From Pseudomonas quebecensis (GTDB lineage: Bacteria; Pseudomonadota; Gammaproteobacteria; Pseudomonadales; Pseudomonadaceae), in NCBI RefSeq assembly GCF_026410085.1, contig NZ_CP112866.1:744001-808000 (forward strand): 64,000 nucleotides of DNA. Reading direction: 5' to 3'. The notes beneath the pieces were generated by a model, which did not search any database, was not told the DNA's origin, and was given only the letters and a program-made list of their open reading frames with translations. The position numbers and the translations under genes were made by a program. This document shows, piece after piece, positions 17,330 through 28,509 of this stretch; the first letter of the stretch is position 1, and each line of letters begins with the position of its first letter.

Positions 17330-18925
17330 TTAAGGCCGCAAGCCCAGGGCGAGCAGCGTGCCAGGGCTTTCAAGCCGCAGGTAGACGATGACACCGATCA
17401 TCATCACGCAGAACAGCCATTGCAACCTACTCAGGCCGGCGATCCGATAAATCGCCTGCAGCGGCCTGCGCCAGCGGTATTCGCGTTCGGCGGGCACAGC
17501 ACTTTCCGGCTGCAACACGCCAATCAGCCCGGTGATCGCATAAGTGCCCAGCCCGAGCCACCCGAGCCATTGCCAAATCACAAAGCCAAGCCCCAGTAAC
17601 GGACCGCTGTTACGAATCAGCAAATCGCGACGGTCCGAGGTCAGGTTGTGGCGCACACACCAGCGGCTGAGGCGTTGGTCGACGTCATGCAGGCTTTGCG
17701 CAATGGCCGCCCAGTAGGTGAGCAGCCATTTGCCGACCTGCGCCATCACGTAACCGCCGAGCGTATACAACGGTAGCATCAGCAGCAGGGGAACCAGGCT
17801 GGACTCGCTGGAAAGTTGGCTGAGCGCCAGGCAGATTGCCAAAACACAGGCCGCGCGTTTGACGCCATGGCGCAACGGGCGATGGCCGACAAGTTCTTGC
17901 CAGAACCATGAATTGTGATTGGGAAACAGCCCCAGCAGATCGCCAAAGTGCGTGGAGAATGCCGTTGACAACTGCTCACACGCCAACCAATCGGCCTCGC
18001 CGAAGGTCGCCGCCAGCTGCGCTTGCCGTGCAGGCTCCGCCGACATCAGAAACAACGCCGCCGCGTTGGCCGCCGCGCTGGGGTGTAGCTCACGTTGCTG
18101 CGCCAGGGTCTGCAGCTGGTGCAACCAATCCTGTTGCTCGCAGCGCCTGACCAAGGCTCGCCACTGCGCCGTGTCGATAGGGACGGACGCGCCTTCAGCG
18201 TCCCAGGCGAACAGCCGGCACACGCGCTGGAAGAGTTGCGGCGACCAACGCTCATGGCTCATGAACAAGTTCAGCACGTGCACCTGCAATCCCTGGCGAT
18301 GCTCGAAATCCAGCAACCAGCCCTGCCGACTGGCACGCTCCAGATGCGAATAGAAAAACGCCTGCTCGCCCGGCTTCATCAGTTGTTCAAGCGCGTCGTA
18401 CAGCGCTGTGGTCAACGCATGTACCAACCGCTGATGGGGGAAGCCACCGCTGTTGATCTGCTGCCACGGGGTGAGCCATTGACGCTGCTCCACGCCCCAG
18501 GTCAGCAACCCCAAATGCCCGCTCGGCGCATCGACACAACGCTGGAACAACATCTGTTCGAACTCGGCGGCACAACCTTGAGCCTGGGCTCGGGACCAGT
18601 AGTCGTCCACACGGGAGTCGTCGAAGTCGGATAACAGTGCGAAGGCGTGTTCCAGGGAGGAGGGCGTCGGGCCGGGCGCAAGGTGCGTGGCAAACCGCGA
18701 CGACATCATGTCCTCGGTTTGAACGGGGGCGGATGCTCTGGCGCGTACGCTGTTGAGTGCCTGCTCGTAAGCCTCGCGTAGGCGCTGGAAGGCGACGGGG
18801 TCGTCATCCGGGCGCGTTAGCTTGAGTAACTTGGCGTAGTGGTGTTTGAGGGTGCGCTCGTCGGTGTGCGGGGGCAGGTTGAGGAACTGCCAGCAGTCGG
18901 GGGTGGGCATGCACACGGTCGTCAT
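17330..18925 (-). CDS. Membrane-anchored J-domain protein with degenerate HPD motif
   Basis: Protein of 531 residues with an N-terminal J-like domain (about residues 10-65: CWQFLNLPPHTDERTLKHHY then FQRLREAYEQALN). At the position of the invariant HPD tripeptide it has RPD (KLTRPDDDP). A long, Trp- and Gln-rich helical middle follows, and the C-terminal third has about four to five hydrophobic segments. The overall plan recalls the C-terminally anchored DjlB/DjlC-type J proteins that work with specialised Hsp70s. Loss of the His predicts poor stimulation of DnaK. There is no hsp70 gene beside it. Confidence 0.8.
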   Translation of the reverse strand: MTTVCMPTPDCWQFLNLPPHTDERTLKHHYAKLLKLTRPDDDPVAFQRLREAYEQALNSVRARASAPVQTEDMMSSRFATHLAPGPTPSSLEHAFALLSDFDDSRVDDYWSRAQAQGCAAEFEQMLFQRCVDAPSGHLGLLTWGVEQRQWLTPWQQINSGGFPHQRLVHALTTALYDALEQLMKPGEQAFFYSHLERASRQGWLLDFEHRQGLQVHVLNLFMSHERWSPQLFQRVCRLFAWDAEGASVPIDTAQWRALVRRCEQQDWLHQLQTLAQQRELHPSAAANAAALFLMSAEPARQAQLAATFGEADWLACEQLSTAFSTHFGDLLGLFPNHNSWFWQELVGHRPLRHGVKRAACVLAICLALSQLSSESSLVPLLLMLPLYTLGGYVMAQVGKWLLTYWAAIAQSLHDVDQRLSRWCVRHNLTSDRRDLLIRNSGPLLGLGFVIWQWLGWLGLGTYAITGLIGVLQPESAVPAEREYRWRRPLQAIYRIAGLSRLQWLFCVMMIGVIVYLRLESPGTLLALGLRP

Positions 18926-19015
18926 TGAGGCTGGGGTGAGTGATGATAGCGGGTCGGGGTGTGGCGAGGCTTTATGTATCTACACAAATCCTAAGGGCTG
19001 GCACATCACTCTGTA

Positions 19016-19142
19016 GTGAGCAGGCTTGCCCCGCGCTGGGCTGCGCAGCGGCCCTAAAACTACACGCTGAGTACTAACAGAAAAATCCCGGTGCCTTTAA
19101 TTGGGGCTGCTTCGCAGCCCAGCGCAGGGCAAGCCTGCTCAC
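19016..19142. repeat. Inverted pair of REP-like elements
   Basis: The left arm starts at GTGAGCAGGCTTGCCC and the right arm ends with GGGCAAGCCTGCTCAC, its reverse complement. Each arm also contains a GC-rich internal hairpin (GGGCTGCGCAGCGGCCC; GGGCTGCTTCGCAGCCC). The arms are separated by about 47 nt. This is the paired, inverted arrangement typical of Pseudomonas REP doublets. Confidence 0.8.
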
Positions 19143-19288
19143 CACAAAACCTTAGTTTCTCGGGTAATGTTTTCAGCGCAGATGTCTGGGTAGGCTATGG
19201 TAGTCGCAGGCAAGCCAGCTCACGCAGTGGATCGTGTTTTCGGCTGGCGTGAGCGGTGAATCGGCCGGCCCGCACTTTTCGACAGGCG

Positions 19289-19322
19289 AAAAAAAAGACC
19301 TTGAATTTCAAGGTCTTTTTTT
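19289..19322 (-). terminator. Terminator after tRNA-Leu
   Basis: A perfect palindromic stem, AAAGACCTTGAA with TTCAAGGTCTTT, is flanked by A and T runs. It therefore works in either direction and lies directly 3' of the tRNA gene on the minus strand. Confidence 0.8.
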
Positions 19323-19326
19323 AAGA

Positions 19327-19411
19327 TGGTGCCCCGAGGGAGACTCGAACTCCCACTCCTTTCGAAAACGGATTTTGAATCCGCCGCGTCTACCAATTCC
19401 GCCATCAGGGC
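19327..19411 (-). tRNA. tRNA-Leu (anticodon CAA)
   Basis: Read on the minus strand the gene begins GCCCTGATGGCGGAATTGG and ends with an encoded CCA. The acceptor stem pairs at the two ends, with one wobble-type or mismatched pair. The anticodon arm GCGGA-TTCAAAA-TCCGT gives anticodon CAA (codon UUG). A long variable arm and a GTTCGAGTC T-loop are present, as expected for a class II tRNA of 85 nt. A terminator follows at once. Confidence 0.97.
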
Positions 19412-19519
19412 TCAATGGCGGCGAAGTATAGAGAGGTGATTACCGTTGGTCAATCACGTTTCATGGTCAATTTTGACTATTTCCGCTAGACTTCCCGGCC
19501 CTGCTAGACGAACCCCATC

Positions 19520-21690
<2,171 letters not shown>

Positions 21691-21733
21691 GTTTCCCGAC
21701 CCTAAGATTCACTATTTGCAACTGGAGTGCTAA

Positions 21734-22072
21734 ATGAGCTTTTTTATCTCTAACGCCATGGCCGACGCCGCTGCGCCTGCCGCCGCGGGCCCTATGGGCG
21801 GTGGTTTCGAGTGGATTTTCCTGGTCGGCTTTCTGGTCATCTTCTACCTGATGATCTGGCGTCCACAGGCCAAGCGCGCCAAAGAGCAGAAGAACCTGCT
21901 GGGCAGCCTGCAGAAAGGCGACGAAGTCGTGACCACCGGCGGTATCGCCGGCAAGATCACCAAAGTGTCCGATGCTTTCGTGGTACTGGAAGTCTCCGAT
22001 ACCGTGGAAATGAAGTTCCAGAAGGGCGCCATCGCCGCCACGCTGCCTAAAGGCACGCTCAAAGCGATCTAA
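21734..22072 (+). CDS. yajC: Preprotein translocase accessory subunit YajC
   Basis: Small inner-membrane partner of SecDF in the holotranslocon, 112 residues. A Gly/Ala-rich N-terminus is followed by one transmembrane helix (FEWIFLVGFLVIFYLMIW), the conserved RPQAKRAKEQKNL stretch, and the KGDEVVTTGGIAGKI beta domain. It lies 43 nt after tgt and before secD. Confidence 0.96.
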   Translation: MSFFISNAMADAAAPAAAGPMGGGFEWIFLVGFLVIFYLMIWRPQAKRAKEQKNLLGSLQKGDEVVTTGGIAGKITKVSDAFVVLEVSDTVEMKFQKGAIAATLPKGTLKAI

Positions 22073-22093
22073 GTAACAACCTTTACCAATCGA

Positions 22094-22114
22094 CGGGGCG
22101 CGCAAGGCGCCCCG
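22094..22114 (+). other. Stem-loop between yajC and secD
   Basis: A perfect 8-bp GC stem (CGGGGCGC / GCGCCCCG) has a 5-nt loop and no following T run. It is therefore not a standard terminator. It may affect mRNA stability or attenuate the level of secDF relative to yajC. Confidence 0.6.
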
Positions 22115-22134
22115 CGTTATAAGCGGGCGGCGTG

Positions 22135-24003
22135 ATGCTGAACAAATACCCTCTGTGGAAATACGTACTGATCCTGGCGGTGCTGGCGATCGGTTTTATT
22201 TATTCCGCTCCCAATCTCTACCCTGATGACCCGGCGATCCAGATCACTGGCGCCAGCACTTCGCTGCAGGTCAATCAGGCTGATCTGGACCGTGCGAGCA
22301 AGGCGCTCACCGACGCGGGTATCCAGGTCAAGGCGGCAACATTGGCGGCTGGTGCGAAGGGCGGCTTGCTGCGCCTGACCAAGCAGGAAGACCAATTGCC
22401 GGCCAAGGATGTCGTGCGCAAGGTCATGGGTGACGATTATGTAGTCGCGCTCAACCTGGCACAGACCACCCCGCAATGGTTGCGCAGCATTGGCGCGCAC
22501 CCGATGAAGCTGGGCCTGGACTTGTCCGGTGGTGTGCACTTCCTGCTGGAAGTCGACATGGACAAAGCCCTCGACGCGCGCCTGAAGGTCTACGAAGGCG
22601 ACGTGAAGAGCCTGCTGCGCAAAGAGAAGCTGCGTTATCGCAGCCTGCCGCAGCTCAACGGTGCCATCCAGCTGGGCTTCTCCGACGAGGCTTCCCGCGA
22701 ACAGGCCCGTGCGCTGATCCGCAAGAACTTCAACGATTTCGACATCGTACCGGCTGACCTGAATGGCCAGGCTGTACTGCGTCTGGCGATGAGCCCGGCC
22801 AAGATCGCGGAAATCCGCGAATACTCCATCAAGCAGAACCTGACCACGGTGCGTAACCGCGTCAACGAGCTGGGTGTGGCCGAGCCGATCGTGCAGCGCC
22901 AGGGCGCCAACCGTATCGTGGTTGAGCTGCCGGGCGTGCAGGACACCGCTGAAGCCAAGCGTATCCTGGGCAAGACCGCCAACCTGGAATTCCGCCTGGC
23001 CGCCGAGCCGGGTGCTTCGCGCGCCACTTCCGAAGAGTTCGAGTTCCGCGAGGGCAACCGTCCTCCAGCGCTGATCGAGCGTGGCTTGATCATCACCGGT
23101 GACCAGGTGACCGATGCCAAGGCCGGTTTCGGCGAGCACGGTACTCCTGAAGTGAACATCCGCCTGGATGGCCACGGCGGCGAACTGATGAGCCGCGCCA
23201 CGCGCAGCAACGTCGGCCGCAGCATGGCGGTGATCTTCATCGAGCAACGTCCGATCACCACCTACACCAAGCAAATGGTCAACGGCGTCGAGAAAGACGT
23301 GCCGGTGCAGTCGTTCAAAGAAGAGAAGAAGATCATCAGCCTGGCGACCATCCAGTCGCCGCTGGGTGCTCAGTTCCGCATCACTGGCCTGAACGGCCAG
23401 GGCGAATCGTCCGAGCTGGCGCTGCTGCTGCGCGCCGGTGGCCTGGCGGCGCCGATGTACTTCGCCGAAGAACGTACCATCGGCCCGAGCCTGGGTGCGG
23501 ACAACATCACCAAGGGTATCGACGCGGCCTTGTGGGGCATGCTGTTCGTGTCGCTGTTCATCATCGCCATCTACCGCTTCTTCGGCATCATTGCCACCGT
23601 GGCCCTGGCGGGCAACATGGTGATGCTGCTGGCGCTGATGTCGCTGCTGGGGGCTACGCTGACTCTGCCAGGCATCGCCGGTATCGTACTCACCATGGGT
23701 ATGGCGGTGGACGCCAACGTGCTGATCTTCTCGCGTATTCGTGAAGAGATCGCCGCCGGCATGACCGTGCAGCGCGCAATCAACGAAGGCTTCGGCCGGG
23801 CATTTACCGCGATTCTCGACTCCAACCTGACCACCTTGCTGGTCGGCGGGATTCTCTTTGCCATGGGCACCGGCCCGGTCAAAGGTTTTGCGGTGACCAT
23901 GTCCCTGGGTATCTTTACCTCGATGTTCACGGCCATCATGGTGACCCGCGCAATGGTCAACCTGATCTTTGGCGGGCGTGACTTCAAGAAGTTGTGGATT
24001 TAA
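22135..24003 (+). CDS. secD: Protein translocase subunit SecD
   Basis: RND-family membrane protein that, with SecF, uses the proton motive force to pull exported proteins across the membrane. The 622-residue length from the ATG is typical. It has an N-terminal transmembrane helix, a large periplasmic P1 region (GLDLSGGVHFLLEVDM), and a C-terminal bundle with the conserved MGMAVDANVLIFSRIREE segment. A GTG directly before the ATG is an alternative start with no better RBS. secF follows after 9 nt. Confidence 0.97.
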   Translation: MLNKYPLWKYVLILAVLAIGFIYSAPNLYPDDPAIQITGASTSLQVNQADLDRASKALTDAGIQVKAATLAAGAKGGLLRLTKQEDQLPAKDVVRKVMGDDYVVALNLAQTTPQWLRSIGAHPMKLGLDLSGGVHFLLEVDMDKALDARLKVYEGDVKSLLRKEKLRYRSLPQLNGAIQLGFSDEASREQARALIRKNFNDFDIVPADLNGQAVLRLAMSPAKIAEIREYSIKQNLTTVRNRVNELGVAEPIVQRQGANRIVVELPGVQDTAEAKRILGKTANLEFRLAAEPGASRATSEEFEFREGNRPPALIERGLIITGDQVTDAKAGFGEHGTPEVNIRLDGHGGELMSRATRSNVGRSMAVIFIEQRPITTYTKQMVNGVEKDVPVQSFKEEKKIISLATIQSPLGAQFRITGLNGQGESSELALLLRAGGLAAPMYFAEERTIGPSLGADNITKGIDAALWGMLFVSLFIIAIYRFFGIIATVALAGNMVMLLALMSLLGATLTLPGIAGIVLTMGMAVDANVLIFSRIREEIAAGMTVQRAINEGFGRAFTAILDSNLTTLLVGGILFAMGTGPVKGFAVTMSLGIFTSMFTAIMVTRAMVNLIFGGRDFKKLWI

Positions 24004-24012
24004 GGGGCTGCC

Positions 24013-24927
24013 ATGTTACGTACAATCAACTTCATGGGCGTTCGCAACATTGCGTTCGGCGCCACAGTGCTCCTTACCGTTCTGGCATTGTTCAGCTGGT
24101 TCCATAAGGGGCTGAACTACGGGCTGGACTTCACCGGCGGTACGCTCATCGAGCTGACCTACGAGAAGCCGGCCGACGTTACCCTGGTGCGCAACGAGCT
24201 GGTCAAGGCCGGTTATCACGAAGCCATCGTGCAGAACTTCGGTGCCACCACCGACCTGCTGGTGCGCATGCCTGGCGAAGACCCGCAACTGGGTCATCAG
24301 GTCGCCGAGGCCTTGCAGAAGGTCGGTGGCGATAACCCGGCGTCGGTAAAGCGCGTCGAGTTCGTGGGGCCGCAGGTCGGTGAAGAGCTGCGCGACCAGG
24401 GCGGCCTCGGCATGCTGATGGCGCTGGTCGGCATCATGATCTACCTGGCGTTCCGCTTTCAGTGGAAGTTCGGTGTCGGCGCCATCGTGTCGCTGATCCA
24501 CGACGTGATCGTGACCGTGGGTATCCTGGCCTATTTCCAGATTACCTTCGACCTGACCGTGCTGGCGGCGGTGCTGGCAATCATCGGTTACTCCCTTAAC
24601 GACACCATCGTGGTATTCGACCGGGTTCGCGAGAACTTCCGCGTACTGCGCAAGGCGTCGTTGATCGAGAACATCAACATCTCCACCACCCAGACCCTGT
24701 TGCGGACCATGGCGACGTCGATCTCCACCTTGCTGGCGATCGCGGCGTTGATGATCTTCGGTGGCGACAACCTGTGGGGCTTTTCCCTGGCGCTGTTCAT
24801 CGGCGTTCTGGCGGGCACCTACTCATCGATCTACATCGCCAACGTGGTGCTGATCTGGCTGAACCTCAACAGCGAAGACCTGATCCCTCCGACCACCACA
24901 GGCAAGGAGGTCGACGACCGTCCTTGA
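24013..24927 (+). CDS. secF: Protein translocase subunit SecF
   Basis: Partner of SecD in the SecDF-YajC complex, 304 residues. It shows the N-terminal helix, the periplasmic domain start GLDFTGGTLIELTYE, and five further helices including GYSLNDTIVVFDRVREN and STTQTLLRTMATS. It is the last gene of the queA-to-secF run and is followed by a strong terminator. Confidence 0.97.
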   Translation: MLRTINFMGVRNIAFGATVLLTVLALFSWFHKGLNYGLDFTGGTLIELTYEKPADVTLVRNELVKAGYHEAIVQNFGATTDLLVRMPGEDPQLGHQVAEALQKVGGDNPASVKRVEFVGPQVGEELRDQGGLGMLMALVGIMIYLAFRFQWKFGVGAIVSLIHDVIVTVGILAYFQITFDLTVLAAVLAIIGYSLNDTIVVFDRVRENFRVLRKASLIENINISTTQTLLRTMATSISTLLAIAALMIFGGDNLWGFSLALFIGVLAGTYSSIYIANVVLIWLNLNSEDLIPPTTTGKEVDDRP

Positions 24928-24957
24928 TGGGCGCTTGTTGATCGCTGTTACAAAGAA

Positions 24958-24989
24958 GGCGCGAGTATTGAACTCGCGCCTTTTTTTTT
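24958..24989 (+). terminator. Terminator of the queA-tgt-yajC-secDF operon
   Basis: A perfect 9-bp stem, GGCGCGAGT / ACTCGCGCC, encloses ATTGA and is followed by nine T residues. Confidence 0.92.
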
Positions 24990-25050
24990 GCTCCAAGGCT
25001 GGGTATAGCGCGGACCTTTCGGTCCGTTTGTGATGGTCAGGAGGTTCAAC

Positions 25051-25593
25051 GTGAACAAGTCGTTACTGGTTGGTGCGGTATTGGGTGCTGTCGGTGTGAC
25101 TGCCGGGGGTGCTGTCGCCACCTACAGCCTGGTAAAAAGCGGCCCTGAGTATGCGCAAGTACTGGCGGTGCAGCCGGTCAAGACCCAGATCAAAACCCCG
25201 CGTGAGGTCTGCAAGGACGTCACCGTGACCCGGCAGCGTCCGGTGCAGGATCAGCATCAAATTGCCGGTACCGTCGTAGGCGCCCTCGCAGGCGGCCTGT
25301 TGGGTAACCAGATCGGCGGCGGCAACGGTAAGAAACTGGCCACCGTGGCCGGCGCGGTCGGTGGCGGTTACGCCGGCAACAAGGTGCAGGAAGGTATGCA
25401 GAACCGCGATACCTACACCACCACGCAAACCCGCTGTAACACCGTCAACGACATCAGCGATAAGGTCGTAGGCTATGACGTGCGGTACACCTTGGATGGC
25501 AAGGAAGGTTCGGTGCGTATGGATCGTGATCCAGGCGGCCAGATTCCAGTCGACAAGGAAGGGCGTCTCGTCCTCGGTCAAAACCAGCAGTAA
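25051..25593 (+). CDS. Glycine-zipper 2TM envelope protein (SlyB/PcpY-like)
   Basis: Predicted envelope protein of 180 residues. The GTG start is chosen because a full AGGAGG lies 6 nt before it; an in-frame GTG/ATG 21 nt upstream would place the RBS inside the gene. An N-terminal hydrophobic helix (LLVGAVLGAVGVTAGGAVA) is followed by a periplasmic region holding the glycine-zipper domain, IAGTVVGALAGGLLGNQIGGG and AGAVGGGYAGN. The C-terminus (VGYDVRYTLDGKEGSVRMD) matches the usual end of this family. It probably has a role in outer-membrane integrity, but that is not established. Confidence 0.88.
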   Translation: MNKSLLVGAVLGAVGVTAGGAVATYSLVKSGPEYAQVLAVQPVKTQIKTPREVCKDVTVTRQRPVQDQHQIAGTVVGALAGGLLGNQIGGGNGKKLATVAGAVGGGYAGNKVQEGMQNRDTYTTTQTRCNTVNDISDKVVGYDVRYTLDGKEGSVRMDRDPGGQIPVDKEGRLVLGQNQQ

Positions 25594-25631
25594 TACTGGC
25601 CTGGGCGCAGATTCAAAAGGTCTGTGCGTTC

Positions 25632-25670
25632 AAAATGTGGGAGGGGCTTGCGCTCTCCCGCATTTGATTT
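25632..25670. repeat. REP-like palindrome
   Basis: The sequence between AAAATGTGGGAGGGGCTTG and CTCTCCCGCATTTGATTT forms an imperfect hairpin, GTGGGAG with CTCCCGC. It is the same type as the element after cysE. Confidence 0.65.
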
Positions 25671-25711
25671 GTGGCGCTGCTGGTATTTCGGCTCGCACCA
25701 AATCCCAGGCA

Positions 25712-25741
25712 TAAAAAAGCACCCCGAAGGGTGCTTTTTTT
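25712..25741 (-). terminator. Bidirectional terminator between the glycine-zipper gene and suhB
   Basis: AAAAAAGCACCC, a CGAA loop and GGGTGCTTTTTTT form a perfect stem with A and T runs on both sides. It serves the convergent genes on either side. Confidence 0.88.
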
Positions 25742-25753
25742 GTGCTCGTTCGC

Positions 25754-26569
25754 TTAGCGCTTCAGCGACGCCGGCAGATGCGGCTGGATCGCCGTCAGTA
25801 CTGCCTTGAAGCATTTGGTGTTCCCGGCAACCACGTGGCCTTTTTCCAGGAAATCGTGACCGCCGGTGAAGTCGCTCACCAGGCCGCCGGCTTCCTGAAT
25901 CAACAGGGCGCCTGCCGCCATGTCCCACTCGGACAGGCCCGACTCCCAGAACGCATCAAAACGACCGGCAGCCACGTAGGCCAGGTCCAGGCTTGCCGCG
26001 CCGGCGCGACGGATGCCGGCGGTCTGGCCAACCAGGGCGCGGAACATGCCCAGGTAGTTTTCCAGGTTGTCCATCTGGTCGTCGCGGAATGGGAAGCCAG
26101 TGCCCAGAAGAGCGCCGTCCAGGCTGGTGCGACCGCTGACGCGCAGACGACGACCGTTCAGTTGAGCGCCACGGCCACGGCTGGCGGTGAATTCTTCCTG
26201 GCGAACCGGGTCGAGTACCACCGCGTGCTCAAGGCGACCACGGTATTTGCAGGCAATGCTCACGGCAAAGTGCGGGATGCCACGCAGAAAGTTGGTGGTG
26301 CCATCCAGTGGGTCGATGATCCACAGATAGTCTTCGCCTTCGCCGCTGCCTTTGTGCAAACCGGTTTCTTCGCCGAGGATGCCGTGGGTAGGGTAGGCCT
26401 TGCGCAGTGCGTCGATGATTTTCTGTTCGGCGGCGCGATCCACCTCGGATACATAATCCTTGGCGTCTTTTTCGTCGACCTTGATGGTATCCAGGCGCTC
26501 GATGGAGCGGAAGATCAATTCACTGGCGCTGCGGGCGGCGCGCAGCGCGATATTCAGCATGGGCTGCAT
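25754..26569 (-). CDS. suhB: Inositol-1-monophosphatase family protein (SuhB)
   Basis: Mg-dependent phosphatase that in E. coli also acts as an rRNA antitermination factor. The 271-residue protein has the metal-site motifs GEETG, WIIDPLDGTTNF and the C-terminal SEWDMAAGALLIQEAGG, all intact. It is divergent from trmJ with about 145 bp between them, as in other pseudomonads. Confidence 0.95.
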   Translation of the reverse strand: MQPMLNIALRAARSASELIFRSIERLDTIKVDEKDAKDYVSEVDRAAEQKIIDALRKAYPTHGILGEETGLHKGSGEGEDYLWIIDPLDGTTNFLRGIPHFAVSIACKYRGRLEHAVVLDPVRQEEFTASRGRGAQLNGRRLRVSGRTSLDGALLGTGFPFRDDQMDNLENYLGMFRALVGQTAGIRRAGAASLDLAYVAAGRFDAFWESGLSEWDMAAGALLIQEAGGLVSDFTGGHDFLEKGHVVAGNTKCFKAVLTAIQPHLPASLKR

Positions 26570-26714
26570 GGATGTGTCACCTAAGGTTGTTAAAGAAAGC
26601 CGGGCATTCTAGCAGAAACTTTGTTCAGGTGAAGGACGACGTTCGCTTTCATGGCATAACCTTAGGCTGTTCTGTAAGATTTGCTCCCCTTTCCTGTGTC
26701 CGAGAGCGCCTCCC

Positions 26715-27485
26715 TTGCTGCAAAACATTCGTGTCGTCTTGGTCAATACCAGTCATCCCGGCAACATCGGTGGGGTGGCGCGAGCCATGAAGAACATGGG
26801 GCTGACGCGCCTGGTGCTGGTCGAGCCGCGTGTGTTCCCGCACCACGAGGCCGATGCGCGCGCCTCCGGCGCCAATGACATCCTGGAAAAGGCCCAGGTG
26901 GTCGCCACCCTGGAAGACGCCTTGGTTGGCTGCAACCTGGTGCTCGGCACCAGTGCGCGCGACCGCCGCATCCCCTGGCCGCTGCTGGACCCGCGTGAGT
27001 GCGGTACCAAGGTGGTGGAAGAAGCGGCCGGTGGCGCCGAAATCGCTTTGGTGTTCGGCCGTGAAGACTCCGGCCTGACCAATGAGGAGCTGCAGCGATG
27101 TCACTTCCATGTGCACATTCCATCAGACCCTGAATTCAGTTCGCTGAACCTCGGGGCGGCGGTGCAGGTGTTGAGTTACGAAGTGCGCATGGCCTGGCTG
27201 GCCGCTGAGGGTCAGCCGAGCAAGGTCGAGAAGGATGAAGTGGCGTCCACCAAAAGTGGCGAGCTGGCCACCATGGATGAGCTGGAGCGGTTCTATGAGC
27301 ACCTGGAGCACACCCTGGTCACCATCGAATTCCTCGATCCTGAAAAGCCGCGGCACTTGATGGCCCGCCTGCGTCGCCTGTACGGGCGCAGCTCGATCAG
27401 TCGAGCGGAAATGAATATATTGCGTGGCATCCTCACGGAAACCCAGAAAGCGGCCCGTGGCGAGCTCCTTAAGCGGAAGGATTAA
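26715..27485 (+). CDS. trmJ: tRNA (cytidine/uridine-2'-O-)-methyltransferase (TrmJ)
   Basis: SPOUT-class methyltransferase that modifies the ribose at position 32 of tRNAs. At 256 residues it has the expected size. Conserved parts are [20 protein letters not shown] at the N-terminus, [15 protein letters not shown] (SAM-binding knot) and [14 protein letters not shown]. The start is TTG, before [10 protein letters not shown]; no ATG is available at a sensible place. cysE begins 2 nt after the stop, implying one transcript. Confidence 0.95.
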   Translation: MLQNIRVVLVNTSHPGNIGGVARAMKNMGLTRLVLVEPRVFPHHEADARASGANDILEKAQVVATLEDALVGCNLVLGTSARDRRIPWPLLDPRECGTKVVEEAAGGAEIALVFGREDSGLTNEELQRCHFHVHIPSDPEFSSLNLGAAVQVLSYEVRMAWLAAEGQPSKVEKDEVASTKSGELATMDELERFYEHLEHTLVTIEFLDPEKPRHLMARLRRLYGRSSISRAEMNILRGILTETQKAARGELLKRKD

Positions 27486-27487
27486 AA

Positions 27488-28270
27488 ATGTTCGAGCGTC
27501 TGCGAGAAGATATCCAGAGTGTTTTCCACCGTGATCCGGCGGCGCGCAACGCCTTTGAAGTACTGACCTGCTACCCGGGCATGCACGCGATCTGGATCCA
27601 TCGCCTGTCCGGTGCCTTGTGGAATATGGGCTGGAAATGGCTGGCGCGCCTGGTATCGAATTTCGGTCGCTGGCTCACCGGGATCGAGATTCACCCTGGA
27701 GCCAAGGTGGGACGCCGCTTCTTTATTGATCACGGCATGGGCATTGTCATCGGTGAAACCGCCGAGATCGGCGATGACGTGACGCTTTACCAGGGCGTCA
27801 CTCTGGGGGGTACCAGCTGGAACAAGGGCAAGCGCCACCCCACGCTGGGCGATGGCGTGGTAGTTGGGGCGGGCGCCAAGGTGCTTGGCCCGTTTACCGT
27901 CGGCGCGGGGGCTAAAGTGGGTTCCAATGCGGTGGTGACTAAAGCGGTGCCGCCGGGTGCCACAGTGGTCGGTATCCCGGGGCGCATCATCGTCAAGCCG
28001 GAAGTCGGCGACGAGCAGGAGGCCAAGCGTAAGGCTATGGCCGAGAAAATCGGCTTCGACGCCTACGGTGTCAGCGAAGACATGCCCGACCCAGTGGCGC
28101 GCGCCATCGGCCAGTTGCTCGACCACCTGCAAGCGGTGGACGGCAAGCTGGACGGTATGTGCGGTGCGCTGAAGGAGCTGGGCAGCAGCTACTGTGCGAA
28201 AGAGCTGCCTGAACTGCGCGAAGAAGACTTCGCCGAGATCAAGAGTGAGCCTGCCACCAAGGCTGGCTGA
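27488..28270 (+). CDS. cysE: Serine O-acetyltransferase (CysE)
   Basis: Makes O-acetylserine, the committed step to cysteine. The 260-residue protein has the N-terminal helical region ([21 protein letters not shown]) and the left-handed hexapeptide beta helix with catalytic residues in [20 protein letters not shown] and [30 protein letters not shown] hydrophilic C-terminal extension of about 80 residues contains two Cys. It lies directly upstream of the isc cluster, whose desulfurase consumes cysteine. Confidence 0.96.
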   Translation: MFERLREDIQSVFHRDPAARNAFEVLTCYPGMHAIWIHRLSGALWNMGWKWLARLVSNFGRWLTGIEIHPGAKVGRRFFIDHGMGIVIGETAEIGDDVTLYQGVTLGGTSWNKGKRHPTLGDGVVVGAGAKVLGPFTVGAGAKVGSNAVVTKAVPPGATVVGIPGRIIVKPEVGDEQEAKRKAMAEKIGFDAYGVSEDMPDPVARAIGQLLDHLQAVDGKLDGMCGALKELGSSYCAKELPELREEDFAEIKSEPATKAG

Positions 28271-28293
28271 GATCTTACATTCGCGGCAAGTTC

Positions 28294-28330
28294 AATGTAG
28301 GAGGGGGCATGCCCCTCCCACATTTGATCT
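28294..28330. repeat. REP-like palindrome between cysE and iscR
   Basis: TGTAGGAGGGGGCATG and CCCCTCCCACA form a strong stem; the flanks AATG and CATTTGATCT match the element near 25.65 kb. It is a member of the REP family common in fluorescent pseudomonads. Confidence 0.7.
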
Positions 28331-28443
28331 CCATTGGTCTCGATATCGAGCCATCGCCCGGCTGCCGCTGTTCGTCCCCACCCCATCCTGCTATGATTCG
28401 CGCGCCCTTTTTACGGGTAATCCTGACTAAAGTACTAGGTCTT

Positions 28444-28476
28444 ATAGTTGACTTAAATACTCGGGAATCGCATACT
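28444..28476 (+). promoter_or_regulatory. isc promoter with IscR-type operator
   Basis: A 25-nt stretch (28444-28468) beginning ATAGTTGACT and ending TACTCGGGAAT matches the layout of type 1 IscR sites known from E. coli. It overlaps a candidate promoter: -35 TTGACT (28448-28453), 17-nt spacing, -10 CATACT. It lies 41 nt before the iscR ATG, consistent with autorepression by [2Fe-2S]-IscR. Confidence 0.75.
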
Positions 28477-28509
28477 TGCTCCCATTCTGAAACACCTTGG
28501 TACTTGTCC

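Larger units (their letters stand above)
18926..19326. other. Intergenic region before tRNA-Leu
   Basis: About 400 bp with no convincing gene. It contains the large inverted repeat annotated separately and the terminator of the tRNA gene. The remaining bases show no RBS-led reading frame on either strand. Confidence 0.6.

Noticed and set aside
19220..19405. Minus-strand open frame starting MAELVDAADSKSV
   Set aside because: It is the well-known false reading across tRNA-Leu and its terminator.
25030..25050. Upstream GTG/ATG starts for the glycine-zipper gene
   Set aside because: They would place the AGGAGG ribosome-binding site inside the coding sequence; the GTG at 25051 fits it exactly.
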